A stretch of DNA of 17,541 nucleotides from assembly GCA_030037695.1 (NCBI GenBank), contig JASHQF010000037.1, positions 1 through 17,541 on the forward strand, in the 5' to 3' direction. Source of the stretch: Thermoplasmata archaeon. Lineage in GTDB: Archaea > Thermoplasmatota > Thermoplasmata > Lutacidiplasmatales > UBA184. The translations under genes were made by a program, and so were the position numbers. Below are positions 1 through 6,633 of this stretch, piece by piece. How positions within the stretch are numbered: position 1 is the stretch's first letter; the number at the start of each line of letters is the position of its first letter. The notes under the pieces are model-generated. The model did not search any database. It worked only from the letters and a program-made list of their open reading frames with translations, and was not told the DNA's origin.

Positions 1-591
1 CGGTTCCGATGGTTCGTGAGCTCGGAGGGAGGGCTCGTCCTCGGCGGTCGCGACGCCTCCTCGAACGACCTCCTGGTGCGCCGCCATCTGAAACCGGGGG
101 ACGTCTACGTCCACGCCGACCTGCACGGCGCCGCGAGCGTGATCGTGAAGGCGACGCCGGATCTCCCCACCCCGGGCGAGCCGACGCTCCGGGAGGCGGG
201 ACAGTGGGCCGTCGCGTTCTCGAAGGCCTGGAGGGCCGGGCTCGCCTCCGGCGCGGCGTTCTGGGCAGACCCCGATCAGGTATCGAAGACCGGAGGGTCG
301 GGGGAGTTCGTCGCGAAGGGAGCGTGGGTGGTGCGGGGGACGAAGCATTTCCTCAAGGACCTCCCCCTCGAGCTCGCGATCGGCACGGTGGAGTACGGCG
401 GTGAGGAGCGCTGGACCGTGGCCCCCCCGTCGGCGGTCGAGGCGCGCGGGCGCCTGCGCGTCCGGCTCGTACCCGGCGAGGAGCGCGATCGGGCCCGCGT
501 GGAGGTCGAGCTCGCGCGGGAGCTCGGCCTCTCCCGGTCGGTGCTCCAGGGCCTCCTTCCTGCGGGAGGGATGGCGGTCGTTCGGCCGTAG
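1..591 (+). CDS. NFACT/RqcH (Rqc2/NEMF-like) protein, C-terminal part
   Basis: This is the last 196 codons of a gene that begins left of the window. The frame is open from base 1 and reads RFRWF followed by SSEGGLVLGGRDASSNDLLV, then KPGDVYVHADLHGAASV. That is the conserved core of the NFACT-R domain (DUF814), which binds tRNA on obstructed large ribosomal subunits. Family members are ribosome-quality-control factors called RqcH in bacteria, Rqc2/NEMF in eukaryotes, and conserved in archaea. Full-length proteins are about 600-700 residues, so the NFACT-N and coiled-coil parts lie upstream. An internal GTG at position 16 should not be taken as the start, because conserved residues precede it. 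The tail (LLPAGGMAVV) resembles usual family ends, which supports the TAG at 589-591. The gene converges on the HVO_0476-type gene, whose frame overlaps it antisense. Confidence 0.9.
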   Translation, partial: RFRWFVSSEGGLVLGGRDASSNDLLVRRHLKPGDVYVHADLHGAASVIVKATPDLPTPGEPTLREAGQWAVAFSKAWRAGLASGAAFWADPDQVSKTGGSGEFVAKGAWVVRGTKHFLKDLPLELAIGTVEYGGEERWTVAPPSAVEARGRLRVRLVPGEERDRARVEVELARELGLSRSVLQGLLPAGGMAVVRP

Positions 592-1196
592 GCGACCTCG
601 ACCTCGTGCGGGGCGAAGGCGATCCCCGCGCGGTGCCAGGTCCGCCCGCGGGCACGGATCGCGTGCAGTTCGACCCGGATCCCGTCGACGCTCACCAGAT
701 CCCCTACCTCGACCCGGGCGGACGGGGGGAGGGCGAGGCGCTTCGGAACGACCCGGCCCCCTCCGACCGAGACCGCGAGCCGGAGCCCCCGTTCGATCGT
801 CGCGCTCGCCCAGATCGTGCGGACCGACCCGGCCCTAGCACGGGCCAAGGCTCGACCGTCGGGGCCGTCGAGCCGGGTGATCGTCAGCGACGCATGCGGG
901 GCCGGGAGGCGCTCCCCCGGAGCGACCGAAAGCTCCGCCGGGAGCGCGAGACGTTCGCGCCGGCTCGTCCGGCCCTCGGAGACGATCAGCTCGAGCACCG
1001 TCGGTTCGGCCCGCGCCGAGGAGAACGGGTGCGTCCACCGGCACACCTGGCAGCGGGCCAATCCCCGGACCGCTCCTCCGGACGCTCCGGCCGTCAGTCG
1101 CAGGATACGGTGCGGCGTCGCCTGGCCGCACGCCTCGCAGTAGAGCGTGCCCGCCGCGACCGGGATCGGCGCGCCGGCGCGGGCGACCCCGGTCAC
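276..1196 (-). CDS. HVO_0476-type archaeal zinc-finger protein with unusually long 3' extension
   Basis: The predicted protein is 306 residues. The N-terminal part carries two CxxC knuckles (C20/C23 in YCEACG and C49/C52 in RCQVC), a probable zinc site. It is followed by a beta-rich region with VEVGDLVSVDGIRVELHAI, which resembles the archaeal HVO_0476 zinc-finger family; function is unknown. The GTG at 1196 was chosen because GAGGGG lies six bases upstream and little precedes the first Cys pair. Family members are around 200 residues, which would end near position 595. Here no stop appears and the frame runs about 105 codons antisense to the NFACT gene. That tail (Arg/Ser/Pro-rich) looks like shadow sequence. 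It is the last gene of a minus-strand run, 55 nt after the tRNA. Family assignment is from memory and moderate. Confidence 0.6.
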   Translation of the reverse strand: MTGVARAGAPIPVAAGTLYCEACGQATPHRILRLTAGASGGAVRGLARCQVCRWTHPFSSARAEPTVLELIVSEGRTSRRERLALPAELSVAPGERLPAPHASLTITRLDGPDGRALARARAGSVRTIWASATIERGLRLAVSVGGGRVVPKRLALPPSARVEVGDLVSVDGIRVELHAIRARGRTWHRAGIAFAPHEVEVAYGRTTAIPPAGRRPWSTDRERPSSRASSTSTRARSRSSPGTSRTRRRPRASTADGGATVQRSSPPYSTVPIASSRGRSLRKCFVPRTTHAPFATNSPDPPVFDT

Positions 1197-1251
1197 CGGA
1201 ACCCCCTCGGCGGCGGGCTCCCGCGGAGGGCGCGACGATCCGGGGGCGTCG

Positions 1252-1362
1252 TGGGGCTGCCCGAATTTGAATCGGGGTCCCGGGCTCCCAAAGCCCGAAG
1301 GATGGACCAGTAGAGCGGACCGAGGGGGAGCCCCCTCGGGCCCGTAGCTACCCCACAGCCCC
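1252..1362 (-). tRNA. tRNA-Pro (anticodon UGG) with a probable intron in the D-loop
   Basis: On the minus strand the gene folds as a tRNA. The acceptor is GGGGCTG (1362-1356) with CAGCCCC (1259-1253) and discriminator A at 1252. The anticodon stem CGGGC/GCCCG closes the loop TTTGGGA, with UGG at 1290-1288. The T-arm is CCCGA-TTCAAAT-TCGGG. No CCA is encoded. The gene is 111 nt, about 36 nt too long, and the excess sits between G15 and G18 of the D-loop. Removing 36 nt gives a 75-nt tRNA with A14, G15, G18G19 and A21 in place and a D-loop reading AGC(C/T)TGGTCC, normal for archaeal tRNA-Pro. The 5' end is 10 nt after the UPF0179 stop and there is no TATA-like box of its own, so cotranscription is likely. 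Confidence 0.92.
1310..1345 (-). other. Probable non-canonical 36-nt tRNA intron (D-loop, around position 17)
   Basis: The insertion contains a strong hairpin, CCGAGGGGG (1339-1331), loop CT, CCCCCTCGG (1328-1320). It is extended by CGGG (1344-1341) pairing with TCCG (1319-1316). Flanking it, CTA (1347-1345) and ACT (1311-1309) can form the two three-base bulges of a relaxed bulge-helix-bulge motif. Between them lies an imperfect helix, GTAG with CTCT. Cutting after the second bulge base on each side removes 1345-1310. A shift by one base (1346-1311) gives an equally good mature tRNA, so the exact junction is uncertain. The splicing endonuclease is not in this window. The intron call is inference from structure; the extra 36 nt is directly visible. 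Confidence 0.75.
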
Positions 1363-1372
1363 GCATCCCGCC

Positions 1373-1801
1373 CTAGATCGCCTCGATCCGCTTCAGGGTT
1401 CGTCCGATCCGGCACTCGGCGAGCTCGTCGTCGGCGCGCTCGACCCGGAACTTCTGCTTCGGCGGCAGCTCCGGGCCGGCGCAGATCCACCAGGTCGGGC
1501 AGTCGATCCGGCGGCACGGGTACCGCCCGACCTCGACCTGGCTCCCGACGATGGCGCTCCGCGGGTCGACCACGAGCGGCCGTGGGACCGGTTTCACCTC
1601 GACGACGTGCGCCGCCGACTCCTGGAGGGCGCACGGGTGCGTCACGTCGCGCACCTTGGTGACGGCGTACCGGCGGCCGACGTCGAGGGTGAGGCAGGCG
1701 TGGCGGTACGGGCAGGTCCGGCAGACGGGGGCCCCGCCCTGGTAGACGAACTCCGCCCCCTCGTGTGCCTCGGCGACGGCGAGGAGCGTGATCTCGGGCA
1801 T
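1373..1801 (-). CDS. UPF0179 family protein
   Basis: This 142-residue protein matches the archaeal UPF0179 family in length and layout. It is Cys-rich: C27, C30 and C36 (CRTCPYRHAC), C57 (HPC), then C96, C101 and C107 (CRRIDCPTWWIC), and C130. The spacing suggests a metal or iron-sulfur site, which is an inference; the family has no established function. The first part reads EGAEFVYQGGAP before the first Cys cluster, as is usual for the family. The ATG at 1801 directly abuts the egsA stop codon (1804-1802), so the two are almost certainly one transcript with coupled translation. The tRNA-Pro gene begins 10 nt downstream. Confidence 0.85.
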   Translation of the reverse strand: MPEITLLAVAEAHEGAEFVYQGGAPVCRTCPYRHACLTLDVGRRYAVTKVRDVTHPCALQESAAHVVEVKPVPRPLVVDPRSAIVGSQVEVGRYPCRRIDCPTWWICAGPELPPKQKFRVERADDELAECRIGRTLKRIEAI

Positions 1802-2911
1802 CTAGCCGATCACCCCGGTCACCGTGGCGAGCCGCTCGGCGGCGTCGCGGGTGAGTCCGTTGTCGCCGAGGATCGTGTAGCGGTCGGGCCGGATCGAATG
1901 GGCGAGGCCGAGCGCCTTCACGACCTCCTCGTCGCTCACGCCGAGCTCGCGCGCCGTCGTCGGGGCCCCGATCGTCTGGAGCGACGTCTTCAGGCGTCGC
2001 CAGTCGCCGCCGTGCAGGTACATCATCATGATCGCGCCGACCCCGCACTGCTCACCGTGCAGGCTCGGCTGCCGGGAGACCCGGTCGAGGGCGTGGCTGA
2101 ACAGGTGCTCGCTCCCCGAGCACGGGCGGGAGGAGCCCGCGACGCTCATCGAGATCCCCGCGACCAGGATCGGCCGGATCGCGATCCAGATCGACTCTTC
2201 GAGGTTCGGCTTGATCGCCGCGGCGTGGTCGATGATCTCCTGCGCGGCGTACTCGCTGAGCGTCGCCGCCGTGCTCGAGTACTCCTCGCTCCGCAAACGC
2301 ACCGCGAGGCGCCAGTCGAGGATCGCGGTGATGTTGGAGATCACGTCGGCGCACCCGGAGGCGAGGAGCCGGAACGGGGCGCGGACGATCACCGAGGTGT
2401 CCGCGATCACCCCGATCGGGACCGCGGCCTCCTGGCTCGTGACGCTCTCCGCGCCGTGCAGCGACGCGCGGGGGGAGGAGATCCCGTCGTGGGCGGCCGA
2501 CGTCGGGAGGCTGAGGAACGGGATCCCGAGGCGGGCCGCCACGACCTTCGTGACGTCGATCTTGCTCCCGCCCCCGACGCCCGCGAGGAACCGCGCCCCC
2601 TTGGTCCGCACCTCCGACGCGACCCGGTCGACCTCCGCCGCGGTCGCCTCGTGGGCGATGATCGTCGCCACGTCGAACCCGTCCTTGCGCAGCAGCTCGG
2701 CGACGCGGTGGCCGGCGAGCTGGGCGGTCGTCGGACCGGTCACGACCGCCCCGGTGCGGGGAAAGTCGAACTGCCGGCACGTCGCCGCGATCTCGTCGAG
2801 GACGCCGTGGCCCACGAGCACGGTCCGGGGGAAGACCATCCCTCGCACCTTGCCGAACGGGGTCTCGGCGGCGCCGGGGGGATCCTGCCGGACGAGGAGG
2901 CTCTCCCCCAT
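1802..2911 (-). CDS. egsA: sn-glycerol-1-phosphate dehydrogenase [NAD(P)+]
   Basis: The enzyme reduces dihydroxyacetone phosphate to sn-glycerol-1-phosphate, the stereospecific backbone of archaeal membrane lipids. It is cytosolic and zinc-dependent. The 369-residue protein has the nucleotide-binding glycine motif GVGGGSKIDVTK (111-122) and the substrate-region motif LPTSAAHDGISSPRASL (135-151). The metal ligands of the iron-alcohol-dehydrogenase/glycerol-dehydrogenase fold are visible: Asp in ASGCADVISN (about D189), His in SGSEHLFSH (about H269) and His in LHGEQCGVG (about H285). Length fits the family, with roughly 15 extra N-terminal residues. The start at 2911 is the first ATG of the frame and a weak TATA-like element lies upstream. 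It is followed with zero spacing by UPF0179. Confidence 0.95.
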   Translation of the reverse strand: MGESLLVRQDPPGAAETPFGKVRGMVFPRTVLVGHGVLDEIAATCRQFDFPRTGAVVTGPTTAQLAGHRVAELLRKDGFDVATIIAHEATAAEVDRVASEVRTKGARFLAGVGGGSKIDVTKVVAARLGIPFLSLPTSAAHDGISSPRASLHGAESVTSQEAAVPIGVIADTSVIVRAPFRLLASGCADVISNITAILDWRLAVRLRSEEYSSTAATLSEYAAQEIIDHAAAIKPNLEESIWIAIRPILVAGISMSVAGSSRPCSGSEHLFSHALDRVSRQPSLHGEQCGVGAIMMMYLHGGDWRRLKTSLQTIGAPTTARELGVSDEEVVKALGLAHSIRPDRYTILGDNGLTRDAAERLATVTGVIG

Positions 2912-2940
2912 ACCCCGCTCGGGGCGGGACGCGGGGCTCG

Positions 2941-2950
2941 CCTCTTTACG
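2941..2950 (-). promoter_or_regulatory. Weak TATA-like element for egsA
   Basis: The minus strand reads CGTAAAGAGG, centred about 34 nt upstream of the egsA ATG. It is AT-rich relative to its surroundings and would give a leader of a few bases. It is a poor match to the archaeal consensus, and egsA could instead be read through from queE, 68 nt upstream. Confidence 0.35.
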
Positions 2951-2979
2951 CTATCGAGCGCGGGGGGCGAACGCCCGGG

Positions 2980-3609
2980 CTACCGGCCCGGCACGTCGCC
3001 CCAGAGCACCTTGTGCTCCTGGAGCATCACGCGGACGTCCAGCCGGTCGCGGAGGACCCAGTCGCCGAGCCGTCCCGCGTCGGTCCCCCAGACCGGCTGG
3101 AAGACGATCGTCGCGGGGCCGCGGAACCGCTGGACGACGCGGCGGGCGTAGAGGTAGTCCTTGCGGTCCCCGATCACGAACTTGAGCACGTCGCCCGCGC
3201 GGAGCTTCGCGTGGTTCGCCCAGAGGTTCCGGGCCTCCATCTTCGACGACGGGCACTTGACGTCGACGCTGAGGACGACCCCCGGAAGGCCGAGGTACGG
3301 AGTCACGTCGAGCGACCCTCCGGTCTCGATCACGGTCGTGATCCCGCGCCGGGAGAGCGCGCGGACGAGCGCGACCGACTCCCGCTGCAACAGCGGTTCT
3401 CCCCCGGTGAGGCAGACGTGGCGCGTCCGGTTCCGGCGGACCTCGCCGAGGAGCGACGGGATCGACCGCTCCCGTCCCGGGCCGAAGGAGTACGGCGTAT
3501 CGCACCAGGCGCAGCGGAGGTTGCAGCGCGCGGTCCGAACGAACGTCGTCCGCACTCCGGTGAGCGGCCCCTCGCCCTGGAGCGAGTGGAACACTTCGAT
3601 GATCCGCAC
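2980..3609 (-). CDS. queE: 7-carboxy-7-deazaguanine synthase (radical SAM)
   Basis: QueE rearranges 6-carboxytetrahydropterin to 7-carboxy-7-deazaguanine, the ring-forming step on the way to preQ0, which archaea use for archaeosine in tRNA. The 209-residue protein begins with MRIIEVFHSLQGEGPLTG, the family's substrate-binding start. The radical SAM cluster motif is CNLRCAWC (C29, C33, C36). TGGEP (68-72) is the SAM-binding motif, and SVDVKCPSSKM (about 114-124) matches the family's deazaguanine-site segment. Length is typical. No other archaeosine genes (queC, queD, tgtA, arcS) lie in the window. The gene is divergent from leuS and has its own TATA-like box 27 nt upstream of the ATG. The downstream egsA starts 68 nt after the stop. 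Confidence 0.93.
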   Translation of the reverse strand: MRIIEVFHSLQGEGPLTGVRTTFVRTARCNLRCAWCDTPYSFGPGRERSIPSLLGEVRRNRTRHVCLTGGEPLLQRESVALVRALSRRGITTVIETGGSLDVTPYLGLPGVVLSVDVKCPSSKMEARNLWANHAKLRAGDVLKFVIGDRKDYLYARRVVQRFRGPATIVFQPVWGTDAGRLGDWVLRDRLDVRVMLQEHKVLWGDVPGR

Positions 3610-3630
3610 GCGACGCCGACCGTCGCGCCG

Positions 3631-3640
3631 CCTCTAAAGT
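3631..3640 (-). promoter_or_regulatory. TATA-like box for queE
   Basis: The minus strand reads ACTTTAGAGG, centred about 27 nt upstream of the queE ATG at 3609. This is the spacing expected for an archaeal box A driving a leaderless transcript. Confidence 0.55.
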
Positions 3641-3663
3641 CATTCTCGCACGTCCAAGCTCGG

Positions 3664-3673
3664 CCTAAATAGG
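3664..3673 (+). promoter_or_regulatory. TATA box for leuS
   Basis: CCTAAATAGG is a clear AT-rich island centred 25 nt before the leuS ATG at 3694. There is no Shine-Dalgarno sequence between them, so leuS is probably transcribed leaderless. It sits about 30 bp from the queE element on the opposite strand. Confidence 0.7.
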
Positions 3674-3693
3674 GGCGCCCCGTCGAACGCGCG

Positions 3694-6588
3694 ATGGACT
3701 CGGCCCGGGCCCGCCACTGGCAGGATGCCTGGGTCGCCGCCGGGGTCGGGGTGGGACGCCGGGTCCCCGGTCGGGGGAAGTGCTACGTCGTGAACGCCTA
3801 CCCCGGCCCGAGCGGCTTCTTCCACGTCGGCCACCTCCGAGGGTATGCCTACCAGGACGTGCTGCTCCGGTACCGCCGGATGCGGGGGGAGCAGGTCCTC
3901 CTGCCGTTCGGGGTCCACGCCTCCGGCCTCCCCGCGATGGCCTGGTCGCGCAAGCTCCGCGATCGCGACCCGCGAACCCTGGCCCAGCTCGACGAGGAGG
4001 GGGTGCCGGCCGAACGGCGCACGGAGCTCGAGGAGCCCGAGGCGGCGGCGCGCTTCTTCGCACGGTCGTACCTCGGGGTCCTCCGCGCGTTCGGGGTGCT
4101 GGTCGACGAGACGACGTCGCTCACCACGATCGACGACGACTACCGGGCGTTCGTTCGGTGGCAGTTCACCGCGCTGCGGGAGGCCGGGGCCCTGGTCCAG
4201 GGGACGCACTACGCCCCGGTCTGCCCCGTCTGCGGGCCGGTCGCGGTCGACGCGGCGGAGACCGACCTCTCGCAAGGGGGGGACGCGGAGATCGTCACGT
4301 TCACGACCGTCCCGTTCGTCCTGGACGATGGGCGTATCCTGCTCGCCGCGACCCTCCGCCCCGAGACGGTCTACGGGGTGACGAATCTCTGGGTGGCGCC
4401 CGGATCGACGCTGGTCGTCTGGCACCTTGGGCCCCGGTCGTTCCTTGCCGCCCGGGCCGGGGCCGAGCGGCTGGTCGAGCAGCACGGCGGTCGCCTCGGC
4501 AAAGAGGAGCCGGCCGGGGGGCTCGTGGGGCGATCGGTACGGCTCCCCGTCGGCGGGCGCGAGGTGCCGATCGTCGCGAGCCCTGTCGTCGACCCGAACG
4601 TCGGTACGGGGGTGGTGATGAGCGTACCCGCGCACGCCCCGGCCGACGCGGCGGCGATCGTCGAGCTCTCCCCGGAGCTCCGTCAGCGGATCGGGGACCC
4701 CCTCCCGGTCCTCGAGATCCCGTCGGACGGCCTCACCGCCAGCGAGCGGGAGCTCCTGGACGGCACGGGATCTCCTGCCGATCGAGCCCTCCGGGCGGTG
4801 GGGGCGCACGGCCTGGCGGACCGGACGCGCGTCGACCAGGCGACCGAGCGCCTGTACCGGCTCGAGTTCGCCCGTGGCCGGATGACCGTCCCCGAGCTGG
4901 CGGGGCAGAGAGTACCGGCGGCGAGGGAGCAGGTCGCGGACCGCCTCGTCCGGGACGGGTCGAGCTTCCCGCTGCGGGAGTTCTCCGTCCGCGTCGTGTG
5001 CCGGAACGGCCACGACGTCGTCATCCGTCGGGTGCCGGACCAATGGTTCCTGCACTACGGGGATCCGGCGTGGAAGGCCGCGACGCGGGAGGCGACCCGG
5101 GAGCTCGCGACCTGGCCGAGCGACTACGGTCGCGAACTGCCCGCGATCCTCGACTGGTTCGACGACCGGCCGTGCACCCGCCGGGGTCGATGGCTCGGCA
5201 CCCTGTTTCCGTTCGACCCGGAGTGGACGATCGAGCCGATCGCCGACTCGACCTTCTACATGGCCTACTATGTCGTCCGTCGGTTCGTGGCGACGGGCCG
5301 GCTCGCCACGCCCCAGCTGACGGACGCGTTCTTCGAGTACGTCTTCCGCGGCCAGGGACCCGGCGAGCCGACGGTCGCGCGGGCGCTCCTCGACGAGGTC
5401 CGCGCGGAGTTCCTGTACTGGTACCCGCTCGACGTGAACCTCGGGGGCAAGGAGCACCGCCGGGTCCACTTCCCTGCGTTCCTGTTCACCCACGCCCGCC
5501 TGGTGGGGCCCGAGCTGCAGCCGCGAGGCGTGTTCGTCAACGGGCATATCACCGGGGCGACCGGCGACAAGCTGTCGAAGAAGGAGATCGGGGGTAAGGG
5601 GGGTCGGATCCCTCCGGTCCGGGAGGCGATCGAGCGTTGGGGGGCGGACGGCCTCCGCCTGTTCTACCTGCTCTCCGTCTCCCCCGGGCAGGACCTCGAG
5701 TTCGACCCGGCCCTGGTCGAGTCGGCGGCCGCCCGGGTCCAGGAGGTCGAGCGGCTGATCCGGGAGGCGGTCGCGGACGGAGAGGGCCCTCCCGAGCTCG
5801 ATGCCTGGCTCGGCTCCCGGGCCCACCGGGCCGTCGAGCGGATCCGCGCGGCGTACGAGGCCTGGGAGTTCCGCGTCGCCGCCGAGGTGACGTTCGTCGA
5901 GCTCCCGGCGCTCCTGAAGCGGTACTACGCCCGGGGGGGCGCCCCGGGATCGGCGACGCGAACGCTCGCCCTCGCCTGGATCCGAGCGATCTCTCCGGTC
6001 GCCCCGCACCTGGCCGAAGAGCTGGGCGAGGGCAAGTTCGGGGGCCTCGTGGCGACCGCCGAGTTCCCCGCCCCGGAGGAGTTCGAGCTCGCCCCCCAGG
6101 CCGAGCACCGCGAAGCGTACCTCGACCGGGTCGAAGAGGACCTGCGGTCGGTGCTGCGCCCGATCGCCGACCGCGGAGACCCGCTGCCGGCCGAGGCGAC
6201 GTTCTTCGTGGCCGCCCCGTGGAAGCGGACCGTGGAGGCGTGGTTGCGGGACGCGCTCTCTCGAGGGGAGACCCCTACGGTGCGCACGATCTTCGCCCGG
6301 GCGGAGGGCCACCCGGAGCTCGCCTCGGCCCGTCCGTTCCTCGCCCGGTACGTCGAGCGCGTCGCCCCGGTGCTGCGCACCGAATCCGAGGCCCCGCCCG
6401 AGCTGGACGAGGCGGCAACGCTACGCCGGGCGGAGGGGTACCTCGCCCGCCGCCTGGGATTCCGCTCCCTCCAGGTCGTCCCCGAGTCGGAGGCCGGCCC
6501 TCACGACCCTCTCGGCCGTCGGGAGAGGGCCCGACCGGGGAGACCGGCGTTCTACCTCGTGGGGACGCAGGGACGGCCGTCCTCCTGA
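3694..6588 (+). CDS. leuS: Leucyl-tRNA synthetase, archaeal type
   Basis: A class I aminoacyl-tRNA synthetase that charges tRNA-Leu. The 964-residue length fits archaeal/eukaryotic LeuRS. The HIGH signature is HVGH (44-47) in PGPSGFFHVGHLRGY. The CP1 editing domain carries TLRPETVYG (220-228) and GTGVVMSVPAHAPAD (304-318), whose final Asp is the usual editing residue. The KMSKS loop reads GDKLSKKEIGGKGG (about 624-637), so the canonical KMSKS is KLSKK here and is followed by a Gly/Lys-rich stretch. The following ERWGADGLRLFYLL is the usual continuation into the anticodon-binding helical bundle. The C-terminal extension (about 780-964) is also present. The start is set by the TATA box 25 nt upstream. 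The gene is transcribed alone and converges on the secreted repeat protein. Confidence 0.96.
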   Translation: MDSARARHWQDAWVAAGVGVGRRVPGRGKCYVVNAYPGPSGFFHVGHLRGYAYQDVLLRYRRMRGEQVLLPFGVHASGLPAMAWSRKLRDRDPRTLAQLDEEGVPAERRTELEEPEAAARFFARSYLGVLRAFGVLVDETTSLTTIDDDYRAFVRWQFTALREAGALVQGTHYAPVCPVCGPVAVDAAETDLSQGGDAEIVTFTTVPFVLDDGRILLAATLRPETVYGVTNLWVAPGSTLVVWHLGPRSFLAARAGAERLVEQHGGRLGKEEPAGGLVGRSVRLPVGGREVPIVASPVVDPNVGTGVVMSVPAHAPADAAAIVELSPELRQRIGDPLPVLEIPSDGLTASERELLDGTGSPADRALRAVGAHGLADRTRVDQATERLYRLEFARGRMTVPELAGQRVPAAREQVADRLVRDGSSFPLREFSVRVVCRNGHDVVIRRVPDQWFLHYGDPAWKAATREATRELATWPSDYGRELPAILDWFDDRPCTRRGRWLGTLFPFDPEWTIEPIADSTFYMAYYVVRRFVATGRLATPQLTDAFFEYVFRGQGPGEPTVARALLDEVRAEFLYWYPLDVNLGGKEHRRVHFPAFLFTHARLVGPELQPRGVFVNGHITGATGDKLSKKEIGGKGGRIPPVREAIERWGADGLRLFYLLSVSPGQDLEFDPALVESAAARVQEVERLIREAVADGEGPPELDAWLGSRAHRAVERIRAAYEAWEFRVAAEVTFVELPALLKRYYARGGAPGSATRTLALAWIRAISPVAPHLAEELGEGKFGGLVATAEFPAPEEFELAPQAEHREAYLDRVEEDLRSVLRPIADRGDPLPAEATFFVAAPWKRTVEAWLRDALSRGETPTVRTIFARAEGHPELASARPFLARYVERVAPVLRTESEAPPELDEAATLRRAEGYLARRLGFRSLQVVPESEAGPHDPLGRRERARPGRPAFYLVGTQGRPSS

Positions 6589-6633
6589 GCGTTCGTCGGA
6601 CGGTCCGCTTCCGGACCCCGAGCGACCTAGATC

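Noticed and set aside
1197..2048. Upstream part of the long minus-strand frame that includes the zinc-finger gene
   Set aside because: It runs through the tRNA, UPF0179 and egsA in the wrong frame; the real start is near 1196.
3640..6312. Minus-strand open frame of 890 codons opposite leuS
   Set aside because: Antisense shadow of a clear leuS, Arg/Pro/Asp-rich with no recognisable motif or start signal.
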